This document shows positions 1 to 5,245 of a stretch of DNA of 5,790 nt, piece after piece (position 1 is the stretch's first letter; each line of letters begins with the position of its first letter). The stretch lies in assembly GCA_965602795.1 (NCBI GenBank), contig CBFCZR010000101.1, positions 1-5,790 of the forward strand, given 5' to 3'. The position numbers were made by a program, and so were the translations under genes. The stretch is from Bathyarchaeum sp965602795 (lineage in GTDB: Archaea; Thermoproteota; Bathyarchaeia; Bathyarchaeales; Bathyarchaeaceae). The notes under the pieces are model-generated. The model saw only the letters and a program-made list of their open reading frames with translations, was not told the DNA's origin and did no database searches.

Positions 1-1382
1 CCAAAATATGTAATCATAGTGCTGATAATGTTTTGTGCGGCACCTTGTTCTGCAATTGTTATGTTACATGTGGAACCCCAACATATCAAACCTCGATCCG
101 CCTTCACTATTGGTACTGTCATTATCATAGTTGTTGGAACCATTGTGAGTGAAAATAAAAGACATAACGCCACTCCTCTAAGTTTTAGCTGATTTAATTT
201 TGGTGCCTTAGGCAGCCTATTTAGGCTGTTTTTTCTAGAATAGACTATAGTTACTCCAAGTACGGCTGTGATTGGAAGTGCTATCCACACGATTGATGGC
301 AAAATTGAAAATGTTCCATTATCTTCACTTGAGATTAGTTCACTGATTGTTTCGTTGTTACTGCCATTTTCATCTGATGCGCAATCGCCCATCCATGTCA
401 TTGTGCGTATTTCATTGACTTCTCCTGTGTCCGCCCAGATTGCAATGTTGAGTCCGTAAACATTGCCGAGATAGAATTTATCGAAGTATAGTTTGATGTT
501 CCAGCTGGGATACAGTGTTGATGGGTCTTCGTAACGTGATTCGCTTTTAGAAGGGTAATTACTGAATGTTAATTTTGTTTCACTTACTCCTTCTACAGTA
601 AACTCTGTTACTTCTACAGGAGGATTATCCCTTCCCGTATTCACTGTCCATGAATAGTCTTCGGTTGCATCCATAGCGATGGCTATTGCCTCTTCTTCAG
701 AGATGGTTATGTCATAGCTGCCGATATTGTAGATTTCCCAATTATCAATAAAGGCTGCCAAAGATCCATTTTCAAGGTTCAATATTACCCACTTGAACAT
801 GACATCAACATCATTAATTGCAGGTGTCCACTTGAAAGTTGTAGAATTCTGGTTCACTGTAACTTCAAGTTTTATATCTTCTACTGTTTTTGTCACGTTT
901 CCATTCACATCAACCGTGTCTAACATGGTTTTCATGTCTTTTATGTATGAAGCATCTGAATAGACCTGATATTTGTCAAGAAAATCCTTAGCGGTGTCAA
1001 TTACATCAGTGCATGGTTGTTTCATTCTTGTCGAACCGTTTAGCACATGCAAAATTATTGACTGCAATTTTTTGTTTACAAAGTTACATGCCACTTCAAC
1101 TTTGTTTCCATCTGAATTCAATGTATATTGTAAGTTCTCTTGAGGAGAAACTTCAAAGAAGTACAAATCTTGGTTGTACCCCTCTAGAGTAGCATTATAC
1201 GCTTCTATGTCGAGATTAGCGACATTCTCTAATATGGTCAGCGTTTTCTCGGGAGCAGTTAAATCTGAGTATTCTAAATCGGCAGCGCTACACACTAACG
1301 AGCCATTTATTCCAAAAGTTACCATCAAAATGCACATGAAAAGTGTTGCGAACAAGAACAGTTTTTTGCCTAATCTAATCAT
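1..1382 (-). CDS. Large secreted/membrane-anchored protein with PepSY-like ectodomain, C-terminus cut by window edge
   Basis: The frame is open for 460 codons from an ATG at 1382 and has no stop before the left edge, so the gene is partial at its 3' end. The start has a strong Shine-Dalgarno site. Residues 1-34 form a signal peptide: K6-K7, a hydrophobic core at about 8-25, and a plausible cleavage near the CSAA at 31-34. Residues 35-357 form a polar ectodomain rich in N-X-S/T sequons. A stretch at 226-241 (TISEEEAIAIAMDAT) resembles the start of a PepSY domain. A first membrane segment (about 359-379), a basic loop (382-401, seven K/R) and a second hydrophobic segment (about 403-425) ending VKAD form a membrane hairpin. 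A new outside domain then begins with GLICWGST (430-437). The second segment looks like an internal signal peptide, as if two secreted proteins were fused. Function unknown. The strand-helix start of the last domain could suit a caspase/clostripain-like peptidase, but that is speculation. Confidence 0.85.
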   Translation of the reverse strand, partial: MIRLGKKLFLFATLFMCILMVTFGINGSLVCSAADLEYSDLTAPEKTLTILENVANLDIEAYNATLEGYNQDLYFFEVSPQENLQYTLNSDGNKVEVACNFVNKKLQSIILHVLNGSTRMKQPCTDVIDTAKDFLDKYQVYSDASYIKDMKTMLDTVDVNGNVTKTVEDIKLEVTVNQNSTTFKWTPAINDVDVMFKWVILNLENGSLAAFIDNWEIYNIGSYDITISEEEAIAIAMDATEDYSWTVNTGRDNPPVEVTEFTVEGVSETKLTFSNYPSKSESRYEDPSTLYPSWNIKLYFDKFYLGNVYGLNIAIWADTGEVNEIRTMTWMGDCASDENGSNNETISELISSEDNGTFSILPSIVWIALPITAVLGVTIVYSRKNSLNRLPKAPKLNQLKLRGVALCLLFSLTMVPTTMIMTVPIVKADRGLICWGSTCNITIAEQGAAQNIISTMITYF

Positions 1383-1389
1383 CTAGTTT

Positions 1390-1395
1390 CCTCCT
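1390..1395 (-). promoter_or_regulatory. Shine-Dalgarno site of the large membrane protein gene
   Basis: AGGAGG on the minus strand, 7 nt before the ATG at 1382. It fixes that start and shows that the hairpin-rich segment upstream would be a 5' leader if transcription begins above it. Confidence 0.8.
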
Positions 1396-1400
1396 TTTCT

Positions 1401-1528
1401 GCACGGCTTTTAGTCTCCGTGCTATCTCTTTCTGCCCTTCGCTTGGGGCTAGGCGGTGAGGCGCCTCCGAGGCAGTAAGCCTCGGTTTAGTTCTTGGCGT
1501 CTCATTTGAGACACTAAATAGGGAGAAA
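1401..1528 (-). ncRNA. Candidate structured leader RNA or small RNA (multi-helix junction)
   Basis: Read on the minus strand, the segment contains these complementary arms. An outer helix pairs 1520-1528 with 1429-1438 (9 bp with one bulged C). Inside it are three abutting hairpins: 1486-1518 (TTTAGT/ACTAAA plus GTCTCA/TGAGAC, with a one-sided 7-nt bulge at 1492-1498), 1467-1485 (CCGAGGC/GCCTCGG, 5-nt loop) and 1451-1466 (AGGCG/CGCCT, 6-nt loop). A fifth helix, 1401-1422 (GCACGG/CCGTGC, 10-nt loop), lies 5 nt upstream of the ribosome-binding site. The core is markedly richer in GC than its surroundings, a common mark of structured RNA in AT-rich genomes. It does not have tRNA, 5S or SRP features. 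Whether it is a cis-acting leader of the downstream membrane-protein gene, a separate small RNA or a DNA repeat is inference. The pairings work on either strand, and the strand is chosen from the downstream gene. Confidence 0.5.
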
Positions 1529-1988
1529 TCACCTAGTGTTCTGTGAAAAACTTGATTATGGCGTGTGAAAAAACTGGCATAAGGTAACACTGCTAAATCT
1601 CCCCGACTATATTACGGACAAATGACGATGTAAATGTTTCGAATAAAAACATCATTTAATAAATAATCACTCACAATGTTTACTAAAATAGCCATTCAAC
1701 TAAAGTTTAGTGTATGTTTAATGGATATTCTTTACAGCTCTTAATGGGATGCGGGAGCGTTCACCGCAATGCAAACACGTTATTACCCTGTGAGTTTCCT
1801 TATTTGTTGTATTTGAATACGACAATTTACTCCCAGCAAGATAAAACTTAGATTTTCTACAAACAAGGCTTCTGTGGACAGCAACTCTTTATTGCTCGGA
1901 TTTTTCTGAAAAAAGTTTGTTTTCAACAATACGCTGCTATTAGGAGCCTAATATGCGTAAAGAAAGTGTGAAAAATGGTTTTGGCAGT
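1529..1988. other. Gene-poor spacer between rpl37e and the structured leader
   Basis: I find no convincing gene here. It is AT-rich, with stops in all frames. It holds oligo-A runs at 1546-1550, 1568-1573, 1909-1914 and 1971-1975, which are oligo-T on the minus strand. It also holds a small AT hairpin at 1634-1652 (ATGTTT/AAACAT, 7-nt loop) and TATA-like sequences on the minus strand at 1607-1615 and around 1655-1663 that could drive the leader and membrane-protein gene. Neither TATA candidate stands out. A 56-codon open frame (1888-1718) with one CxxC has no start codon in its first 21 codons and is not called. Confidence 0.5.
1971..1975 (-). terminator. Possible oligo-T terminator of the lsm-rpl37e operon
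   Basis: A run of five T on the minus strand, 13 nt past the rpl37e stop, with further T-rich stretches below it (T6 at 1909-1914). Archaeal transcription commonly ends at such tracts. No hairpin is seen. The assignment is weak. Confidence 0.35.
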
Positions 1989-2186
1989 TTAGAGAAGCCT
2001 TTCTCCGTTTAGGGTTTTGGTTTGCCACGAGTATCGTCTTATTTTTGTTGATTCGCCGTAGCCGCATGCTGAGCATCGTTTCTGTTTTACGTTGTATGCT
2101 CTTCTGCCGCAGCGTCTGCATCGGATGTGAACAGTCTTGTGGGCGCGTTTTCCAAAAGAGGATGTGCCCTTGCTAACTTTTCCCAA
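1989..2186 (-). CDS. rpl37e: Large-subunit ribosomal protein L37e (eL37)
   Basis: Structural protein of the archaeal/eukaryotic 50S/60S ribosome that binds 23S rRNA through a small zinc ribbon. The 65-residue product has the family start (SKGTSSFGKR, 5-14), the very basic IRCRRCGRRAYN segment (21-32), and two zinc-ligand pairs, C23/C26 and C38/C41, followed by the usual RRYSW (50-54). The start is a TTG at 2186. No in-frame ATG lies nearby, and an AGGTGA ribosome-binding site sits 6 nt before it. The gene begins 6 nt after the lsm stop, a pairing widely conserved in archaea, so the two are almost certainly co-transcribed. The last few residues (about 58-65) are a short extra tail beyond the compact family core. 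Identification is firm. Confidence 0.97.
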   Translation of the reverse strand: MGKVSKGTSSFGKRAHKTVHIRCRRCGRRAYNVKQKRCSACGYGESTKIRRYSWQTKTLNGERLL

Positions 2187-2192
2187 TTGATG

Positions 2193-2198
2193 TCACCT
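2193..2198 (-). promoter_or_regulatory. Ribosome-binding site of rpl37e embedding the lsm stop codon
   Basis: AGGTGA, complementary to the 16S tail UCACCU, lies 6 nt before the TTG start of rpl37e. Its last three bases are the TGA stop of lsm, so termination and re-initiation are probably coupled. It is the main support for the TTG start. Confidence 0.8.
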
Positions 2199-2420
2199 TG
2201 GGGGCGGAGAAATTATCACCACGTTGTCGCCACGGACTATGATGGAGCCAAGTTTCTTCACGTTTTCTACATCTGCAATATCATCTGTTTCATCTAAAAC
2301 TAAATTGAGGTGCTGATCGAAGCCCTTCAGTTTTCCCCGTAGCTTCTTTCCGCCTCTCAGTCTTACAAGAACTATTTTTCCGAGGCTGTCTTCCAAGATT
2401 TTCGTAGCCATTTCGCTCAT
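2193..2420 (-). CDS. Sm-like archaeal protein (Lsm/SmAP)
   Basis: Small RNA-binding protein expected to form a seven-membered ring that binds U-rich RNA. From the start chosen here the product is 75 residues (MSEMATKILEDSLGK...). Sm1 holds the LRGGKKLRGKLKGFDQHLNLVL segment in parts (residues 21-42) with RNA-contact residues D35, H37 and N39. Sm2 holds IIVRGDNVV (60-68) with R63-G64-D65. A longer frame from a TTG at 2438 exists, but it has no ribosome-binding site and would start upstream of the transcript start predicted from the TATA box. The ATG at 2420 has GAGAGG just upstream and matches the usual family N-terminus. The gene is first in a two-gene operon with rpl37e. Identification is firm; the start is likely. 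Confidence 0.95.
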   Translation of the reverse strand: MSEMATKILEDSLGKIVLVRLRGGKKLRGKLKGFDQHLNLVLDETDDIADVENVKKLGSIIVRGDNVVIISPPPR

Positions 2421-2449
2421 ACGTATCCTCTCGTCCAATTGTTGCGTTG

Positions 2450-2464
2450 TTTATAGTTTTAAAC
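2450..2464 (-). promoter_or_regulatory. TATA promoter of the lsm-rpl37e operon
   Basis: The minus strand reads TTTAAAACTATAAAC here, an archaeal TATA-like element about 30-40 nt upstream of the ATG at 2420. With the usual spacing of about 25 nt the transcript would start near 2427-2430, giving a very short leader. This argues against the TTG at 2438 as the lsm start. Confidence 0.55.
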
Positions 2465-2478
2465 GTAGCGATTTAAAG

Positions 2479-2536
2479 GTATCTGCGTCATATTTTACAG
2501 TTTCTATATTCTATTCTGGGTTCTGACGGCAGATAC
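2479..2536. repeat. Long imperfect inverted repeat between hsp20 and lsm
   Basis: Arms 2479-2490 and 2524-2536 are complementary over 12 bp with a single unpaired base; one arm reads GTATCTGC-GTCA, the complement of the other GTATCTGCCGTCA. They enclose a 33-nt AT-rich loop. The repeat lies past the hsp20 terminator and just upstream of the lsm promoter. No coding frame explains it. It may be a small RNA, a regulatory site or a remnant of a mobile element; I cannot say which. Confidence 0.6.
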
Positions 2537-2588
2537 ACTATATTGCCTCTAAAATCGACTGCAACATCGCGTAGATTTCCAGTTTAGC

Positions 2589-2595
2589 AAAAAAA
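2589..2595 (-). terminator. Oligo-T terminator of the heat-shock operon
   Basis: Seven consecutive T on the minus strand, 22 nt past the hsp20 stop codon, inside the T-rich stretch CCTTATTTTTTTGC. It is the longest T run near any gene end in the window and fits intrinsic archaeal termination. Confidence 0.65.
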
Positions 2596-2617
2596 TAAGG
2601 AAAGAGCAGATGGCGAA

Positions 2618-3217
2618 CTACTCTATGTCGATGGGTTCGCTTTTGGTTTCCTCTTCTTCCTTTTTGGGGATGGTGATGTCTAAGACGCCGTTCTTGTACT
2701 TCGATGTCGCCTTTTTAACGTCTACACTGCATGGTAACTCAACTTCTTTGAAGTACTTGCGCTCAGCGGTGTCAACAGAAATCGTTAACTTGTTATCTGT
2801 TCCAGAAAGCTTGATGTCTTTCTTTTCGACGCCAGGCAGTTCAACTATCACTCTGATTTCGCCGTCACCGGGTATAACGTCTGCTAATGGTTCCCGCTTC
2901 TCTTTAACGTCGATTTTTGGTCTTCTCATGCCTGCTTTTGGTTTGATGTTGCCGAACTCTCGTACTTTCGGTTTGCCATCAGGACCTACGGTCATGCTGT
3001 AGCCGTACACGAAGGGACCCCAGCTTTTCTTTTTGGTGCCGTCGGGTAATGTTTGTTCTCGAATTAGGGTTTCGGGTGCTCTCTTGGATAATTCCTCGAA
3101 CTGCTTTGCCATCATCTCTTCCATTTCTCGGAAGGCTTCGTCTATGTTTCCTAGCCCGCCTCGAAAGAAGGGCCAGTATCTCTCTGGTTTATTTGGTCGT
3201 TTATCTTCTTCTGGCAC
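2618..3217 (-). CDS. hsp20: Hsp20/alpha-crystallin family small heat-shock protein
   Basis: ATP-independent cytoplasmic holdase that forms oligomers and keeps unfolding proteins soluble. The protein has 199 residues. Residues 1-50 are a charged N-terminal arm. Residues 55-95 hold a linker (GPFVYGYSMTVGPDG at 67-81, then REFGN) typical of archaeal Hsp20 proteins. The alpha-crystallin domain spans about 108-186, with VELPGVEKKDIKL (125-137) and the hallmark KNGVLDITIP (175-184). The tail ends in PIDIE, giving an I-x-I docking motif at 196-198. The start is a GTG at 3217 with a full GGAGGTGA ribosome-binding site 7 nt upstream. That site overlaps the stop of the preceding regulator gene, so the pair is translationally coupled. 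Regulation by that neighbour through the upstream operators is inferred. Confidence 0.96.
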   Translation of the reverse strand: MPEEDKRPNKPERYWPFFRGGLGNIDEAFREMEEMMAKQFEELSKRAPETLIREQTLPDGTKKKSWGPFVYGYSMTVGPDGKPKVREFGNIKPKAGMRRPKIDVKEKREPLADVIPGDGEIRVIVELPGVEKKDIKLSGTDNKLTISVDTAERKYFKEVELPCSVDVKKATSKYKNGVLDITIPKKEEEETKSEPIDIE

Positions 3218-3224
3218 TATCTTT

Positions 3225-3232
3225 TCACCTCC
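3225..3232 (-). promoter_or_regulatory. Consensus ribosome-binding site of hsp20 overlapping the regulator's stop
   Basis: GGAGGTGA is an eight-base match to the 16S 3' tail, 7 nt before the GTG start of hsp20. Its TGA is the stop codon of the upstream gene. A full-strength site here would favour a high chaperone-to-regulator ratio. Confidence 0.8.
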
Positions 3233-3644
3233 TCAAATCCTCTATCTCTTCTAGAGATTCTAATAGTCGGCGCAGGGCAAGGCTTAAGGTCAAGAACGCT
3301 GACTGACTGAACTCTGAGCAGCTGTACGTTCCTCTGCCGGTTTTGGTTAGAAATCCGCCGTCACTGAGCTTTTTCGAGTTCTCCCACACGGTTTTTGGAT
3401 TCAAATCTAGGTCACGCATGAAATCTGCAAAGTTCATTGTGCTGTCTTCGTCCTCTACTAGCCTTCTCATCATTTTCAGTCGGGTTTGGTTGGATAGGGC
3501 ACCGAAAATGCAAGAAAATTTTTGTAAGTCTTCTTCGAAGGCTTTGAATTCGGTTTCAAGTTGGTCTTTTGGCCAGTCCATGATGGATAGGGGTATGTCT
3601 AAGATTGTTTTTCCGTTACGAATCAGTTGTAGCTTTAAAGTCAT
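3225..3644 (-). CDS. ArsR/HSR1-like winged-helix regulator of the heat-shock operon
   Basis: DNA-binding repressor candidate of 139 residues. Residues 1-44 are a family-specific N-terminal segment. The winged helix spans about 46-112: FGALSNQTRLKMMRRL (47-62) is the ArsR-type first helix. NFADFMRDLDLNPKTVWENSKKL (71-93, two helices) should carry the recognition helix around 82-93. GGFLTKTGRGTYSCS (96-110) is the wing. A leucine-rich C-terminal helix (117-138) suits dimerisation. The ATG at 3644 is preceded by GGTGAGG. It is the first gene of a two-gene unit with hsp20. The arrangement matches HSR1 of Archaeoglobus fulgidus, a heat-shock regulator encoded beside an Hsp20, and is analogous to Phr of Pyrococcus. 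Two identical palindromes over its promoter point to autorepression. The ArsR fold is clear; the heat-shock role is inferred from context. Confidence 0.85.
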   Translation of the reverse strand: MTLKLQLIRNGKTILDIPLSIMDWPKDQLETEFKAFEEDLQKFSCIFGALSNQTRLKMMRRLVEDEDSTMNFADFMRDLDLNPKTVWENSKKLSDGGFLTKTGRGTYSCSEFSQSAFLTLSLALRRLLESLEEIEDLRR

Positions 3645-3659
3645 GTAGCCTCACCCGTT

Positions 3660-3677
3660 TATTACCTTACAGTAATA
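3660..3677. promoter_or_regulatory. Operator copy 2, at the transcription start of the heat-shock operon
   Basis: Perfect inverted repeat TATTAC-CTTACA-GTAATA. It lies 16-33 nt before the regulator's ATG, where the TATA box at 3691-3698 predicts transcription to start (about 3670). Its arms are identical to those of the copy at 3699-3716. Binding here would block RNA polymerase recruitment. Confidence 0.75.
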
Positions 3678-3690
3678 ATGGAGGCCTCGT

Positions 3691-3698
3691 TATATAAA
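3691..3698 (-). promoter_or_regulatory. TATA box of the regulator-hsp20 operon
   Basis: TTTATATA on the minus strand, about 50 nt before the ATG at 3644 and sandwiched between the two operator copies. The strong TATA match and its position fit an archaeal promoter that can be occluded by a repressor. Confidence 0.7.
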
Positions 3699-3716
3699 TA
3701 TTACTCATAAGTAATA
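3699..3716. promoter_or_regulatory. Operator copy 1, upstream of the TATA box
   Basis: Perfect inverted repeat TATTAC-TCATAA-GTAATA, directly next to the TATA box on the side where TFB contacts the BRE. It shares both 6-bp arms with the copy at 3660-3677, while the central six bases differ. This is the pattern expected for a dimeric DNA-binding protein. The centres of the two copies are 39 bp apart. Confidence 0.75.
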
Positions 3717-3732
3717 AATACTCAACGTCACC

Positions 3733-3756
3733 AAAACAAAAAAGAAGCCAACAAAA
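3733..3756 (-). terminator. Oligo-T terminator of pyrI
   Basis: Immediately after the pyrI stop, the minus strand carries three T runs: T4 (3753-3756), T6 (3738-3743) and T4 (3733-3736). This fits archaeal intrinsic termination and separates pyrI from the heat-shock promoter that follows. Confidence 0.6.
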
Positions 3757-4221
3757 CTAGAACTGCTTAGGTATATCCTCTTTCTCCAAAATATAACCGC
3801 AATAGTGACACCTTAGACGAAGAGGCTCCTTGTTGTCCACATAGAAGGTAGACTTAACAGGTTCCTTGCTGTTCGAGATACATGCGGGATTAGCGCACTT
3901 AACCGCTTCATGGATTATGTCGGGCAGATTCACCCGCTGCTTGTCTACAACCTTATAGTTCCTGATGATGTTGATGCTGGCGCGGGGAGCCAAAAGAGCA
4001 ATCTTATCCACTTCCCCAGATTTCAGTTCCCTTCCCTCAATCTTAACCATGTCCTTCAAGCCCAAAGTTTTGCTGGGCACATTCATACCCACAGTCACAA
4101 CGCCGCTGACGTGATCCGTGATTCCCAAAATCTTTAACACATTCAACGCATGCCCAGCCGTGATGTGGTCTATCACTGTGCCATCTTTGATTTTGGATAC
4201 ACGCAAAGTAGTTTCACTCAA
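3757..4221 (-). CDS. pyrI: Aspartate carbamoyltransferase regulatory chain
   Basis: Allosteric subunit that binds nucleotide effectors and holds catalytic PyrB trimers together in the first committed step of pyrimidine synthesis. The product has 154 residues, close to the usual length. The N-terminal allosteric domain has D18-H19, K60 (KIEGRELK) and K94, placed as in the E. coli chain to within one residue. The C-terminal zinc domain has C109, C114, C138 and C141, the same numbers as in E. coli. The start is a TTG at 4221, with GGAGGGG 9 nt upstream; the numbering match supports it. The gene stands alone: an archaeal pyrI normally follows pyrB, but here the upstream neighbour is a PhoU-like gene and a TATA box precedes pyrI itself. 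Identification is firm. Confidence 0.96.
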   Translation of the reverse strand: MSETTLRVSKIKDGTVIDHITAGHALNVLKILGITDHVSGVVTVGMNVPSKTLGLKDMVKIEGRELKSGEVDKIALLAPRASINIIRNYKVVDKQRVNLPDIIHEAVKCANPACISNSKEPVKSTFYVDNKEPLRLRCHYCGYILEKEDIPKQF

Positions 4222-4230
4222 GCTAACCCG

Positions 4231-4237
4231 CCCCTCC
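4231..4237 (-). promoter_or_regulatory. Ribosome-binding site of pyrI
   Basis: GGAGGGG on the minus strand, 9 nt before the TTG codon at 4221. With no in-frame ATG available, it decides the start. Confidence 0.6.
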
Positions 4238-4273
4238 AGTATTGTGTATACTATAATTTAATGCGCGAAGAAT

Positions 4274-4282
4274 TTATTTATA
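4274..4282 (-). promoter_or_regulatory. TATA promoter of pyrI
   Basis: TATAAATAA on the minus strand, in the gap between the PhoU-like gene and pyrI. Usual spacing puts the transcript start near 4252, leaving a leader of about 30 nt that holds the ribosome-binding site. A second AT-rich stretch at 4246-4262 is a weaker alternative. This supports separate transcription of pyrI. Confidence 0.55.
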
Positions 4283-4339
4283 GCTGCTGCTCGCTTTTCC
4301 AAGAATCCTTAAGAAAAGCATGTGAAATAGAAGAGTGGG

Positions 4340-5005
4340 TTAGGGGGCTTCTTCTCTGGAAACGGTTAAGATTCTGACGTAATCCGCTGTGTCGTCGCAA
4401 GCATCCGCGACGTGCTCCATTTCTTCTATGAGGTCCTTAAGCAGCAGTATCGTTGCCGCGTCTATTTTCCCAGAAAATTCTAGAAGCATTGACTTGGATT
4501 TCAGGTATTTCTCATCCACCACGCCCTCTATCTCATCGATCTGCTTTGCAAGCTCCATAGCCTCCGGGGGATCCGTACCCAGCTTATCAATTGCCTTGAG
4601 CAAAGTTTTTGCGATGTCAACCAAGTCTTTGGCTGTTTGGGAAAACTGTTTCCACATTTCCTTTGGCACTTCTGCCTCTAAAAGCAAAATAACTGCTCTT
4701 GATGCATCCTTGACGTGGTCCGCCATCTGGTCCAGCCTCTTCACTAGGTGCATGATGTCTTCGCGGTCTTTGGACAGTAGACTTCCTCGGGTGAGTTCCT
4801 CAAAAACTATTCTCCTAAGTTCGTCGATTTCATGTTCTACTTTAGATAGCTTTTTGAAAGAGTTTATTGCCTTTTCTTTGTTGCCGTTTAAGGCTGCATT
4901 GATAGCTTTTTCAAGCTCGATTACTGTTTCGATAGCCAAGGTCATCTGCCTATCCGCAATTTCCAATACCTTGGATTTTCTTCTTTTAGCAAACCATCTT
5001 TCCAT
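4340..5005 (-). CDS. DUF47 / PhoU-like protein, phosphate transport accessory
   Basis: All-helical cytoplasmic protein of the PhoU-like DUF47 (PF01865) family, which accompanies phosphate transporters and is thought to control them. The protein has 221 residues, the usual length. Two copies of the PhoU-type metal-binding pattern [D/E]xxxDxxxD are visible: D92-D96-D100 in RLDQMADHVKD, and E197-D201-D205 in EMEHVADACDD. Acidic helices VEHEIDELRR (56-65) and IDEIEGVVDEKY (156-167) complete the two antiparallel bundles. There is no signal peptide or membrane segment. The ATG at 5005 has GGTGA 6 nt before it. The gene follows the Na+/phosphate cotransporter on the same strand after a 240-nt gap, so it probably serves that carrier, perhaps from its own promoter. 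Family assignment is firm; the regulatory role is inferred. Confidence 0.92.
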   Translation of the reverse strand: MERWFAKRRKSKVLEIADRQMTLAIETVIELEKAINAALNGNKEKAINSFKKLSKVEHEIDELRRIVFEELTRGSLLSKDREDIMHLVKRLDQMADHVKDASRAVILLLEAEVPKEMWKQFSQTAKDLVDIAKTLLKAIDKLGTDPPEAMELAKQIDEIEGVVDEKYLKSKSMLLEFSGKIDAATILLLKDLIEEMEHVADACDDTADYVRILTVSREEAP

Positions 5006-5046
5006 AAACTTTCACCGCTAAACAAGGAGACATTCGATACTTGTTG

Positions 5047-5055
5047 TTAATTAAA
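5047..5055 (-). promoter_or_regulatory. Possible TATA box of the PhoU-like gene
   Basis: TTTAATTAA on the minus strand, about 45 nt before the ATG at 5005, a suitable distance for a promoter with a short leader. The gap to the upstream transporter (5006-5245) otherwise holds only a weak T-rich stretch (T5 at 5136-5140) and no gene. Confidence 0.35.
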
Positions 5056-5245
5056 GTGCAAGCATTTCGCTTAAATCTTTTCCATCCCTTCACTCCAGAG
5101 CCAGCTCAGTTCTCAAATCCCTTTCAGGATAGGAAAAACAAAACGTTTCTCAACAGGAAAACTAGATTTTCACATCAAGCTATTCAGCTATTAACGCAGG
5201 ACGTACAATGTGCACGCAAAGGTGGCTGCAATCACATTGCCGTTT

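Noticed and set aside
1375..1590. A 71-codon basic open frame on the minus strand, starting at GTG with a GGGGAG nearby and overlapping the membrane-protein start by 8 nt.
   Set aside because: It has no recognisable domain, starts only at GTG, and coincides with the stacked hairpins, which explain the conserved-looking, GC-rich sequence better. A real small gene cannot be excluded; conservation of the frame would revive it.
1718..1888. A 56-codon open frame on the minus strand with a CLHCGE (CxxC) motif near its end.
   Set aside because: There is no start codon until a TTG at codon 22, no ribosome-binding site, and only one cysteine pair. It may be a decayed gene fragment but cannot be supported.
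2193..2438. A longer lsm frame starting at TTG 2438.
   Set aside because: There is no ribosome-binding site before it, and the TATA box at 2450-2464 predicts transcription to begin downstream of this codon.
2610..3254. Plus-strand frames antisense to hsp20.
   Set aside because: They mirror a clearly identified Hsp20 gene and have no family features of their own.
4389..5021. A long plus-strand frame antisense to the PhoU-like gene.
   Set aside because: Serine-rich low-complexity product typical of a shadow of the helical, acidic protein on the other strand.
5228..5240. Small hairpin GCAAT-CAC-ATTGC just past the transporter stop.
   Set aside because: The stem is only 5 bp and is not followed by a T run on the minus strand, so it is not called as a terminator.
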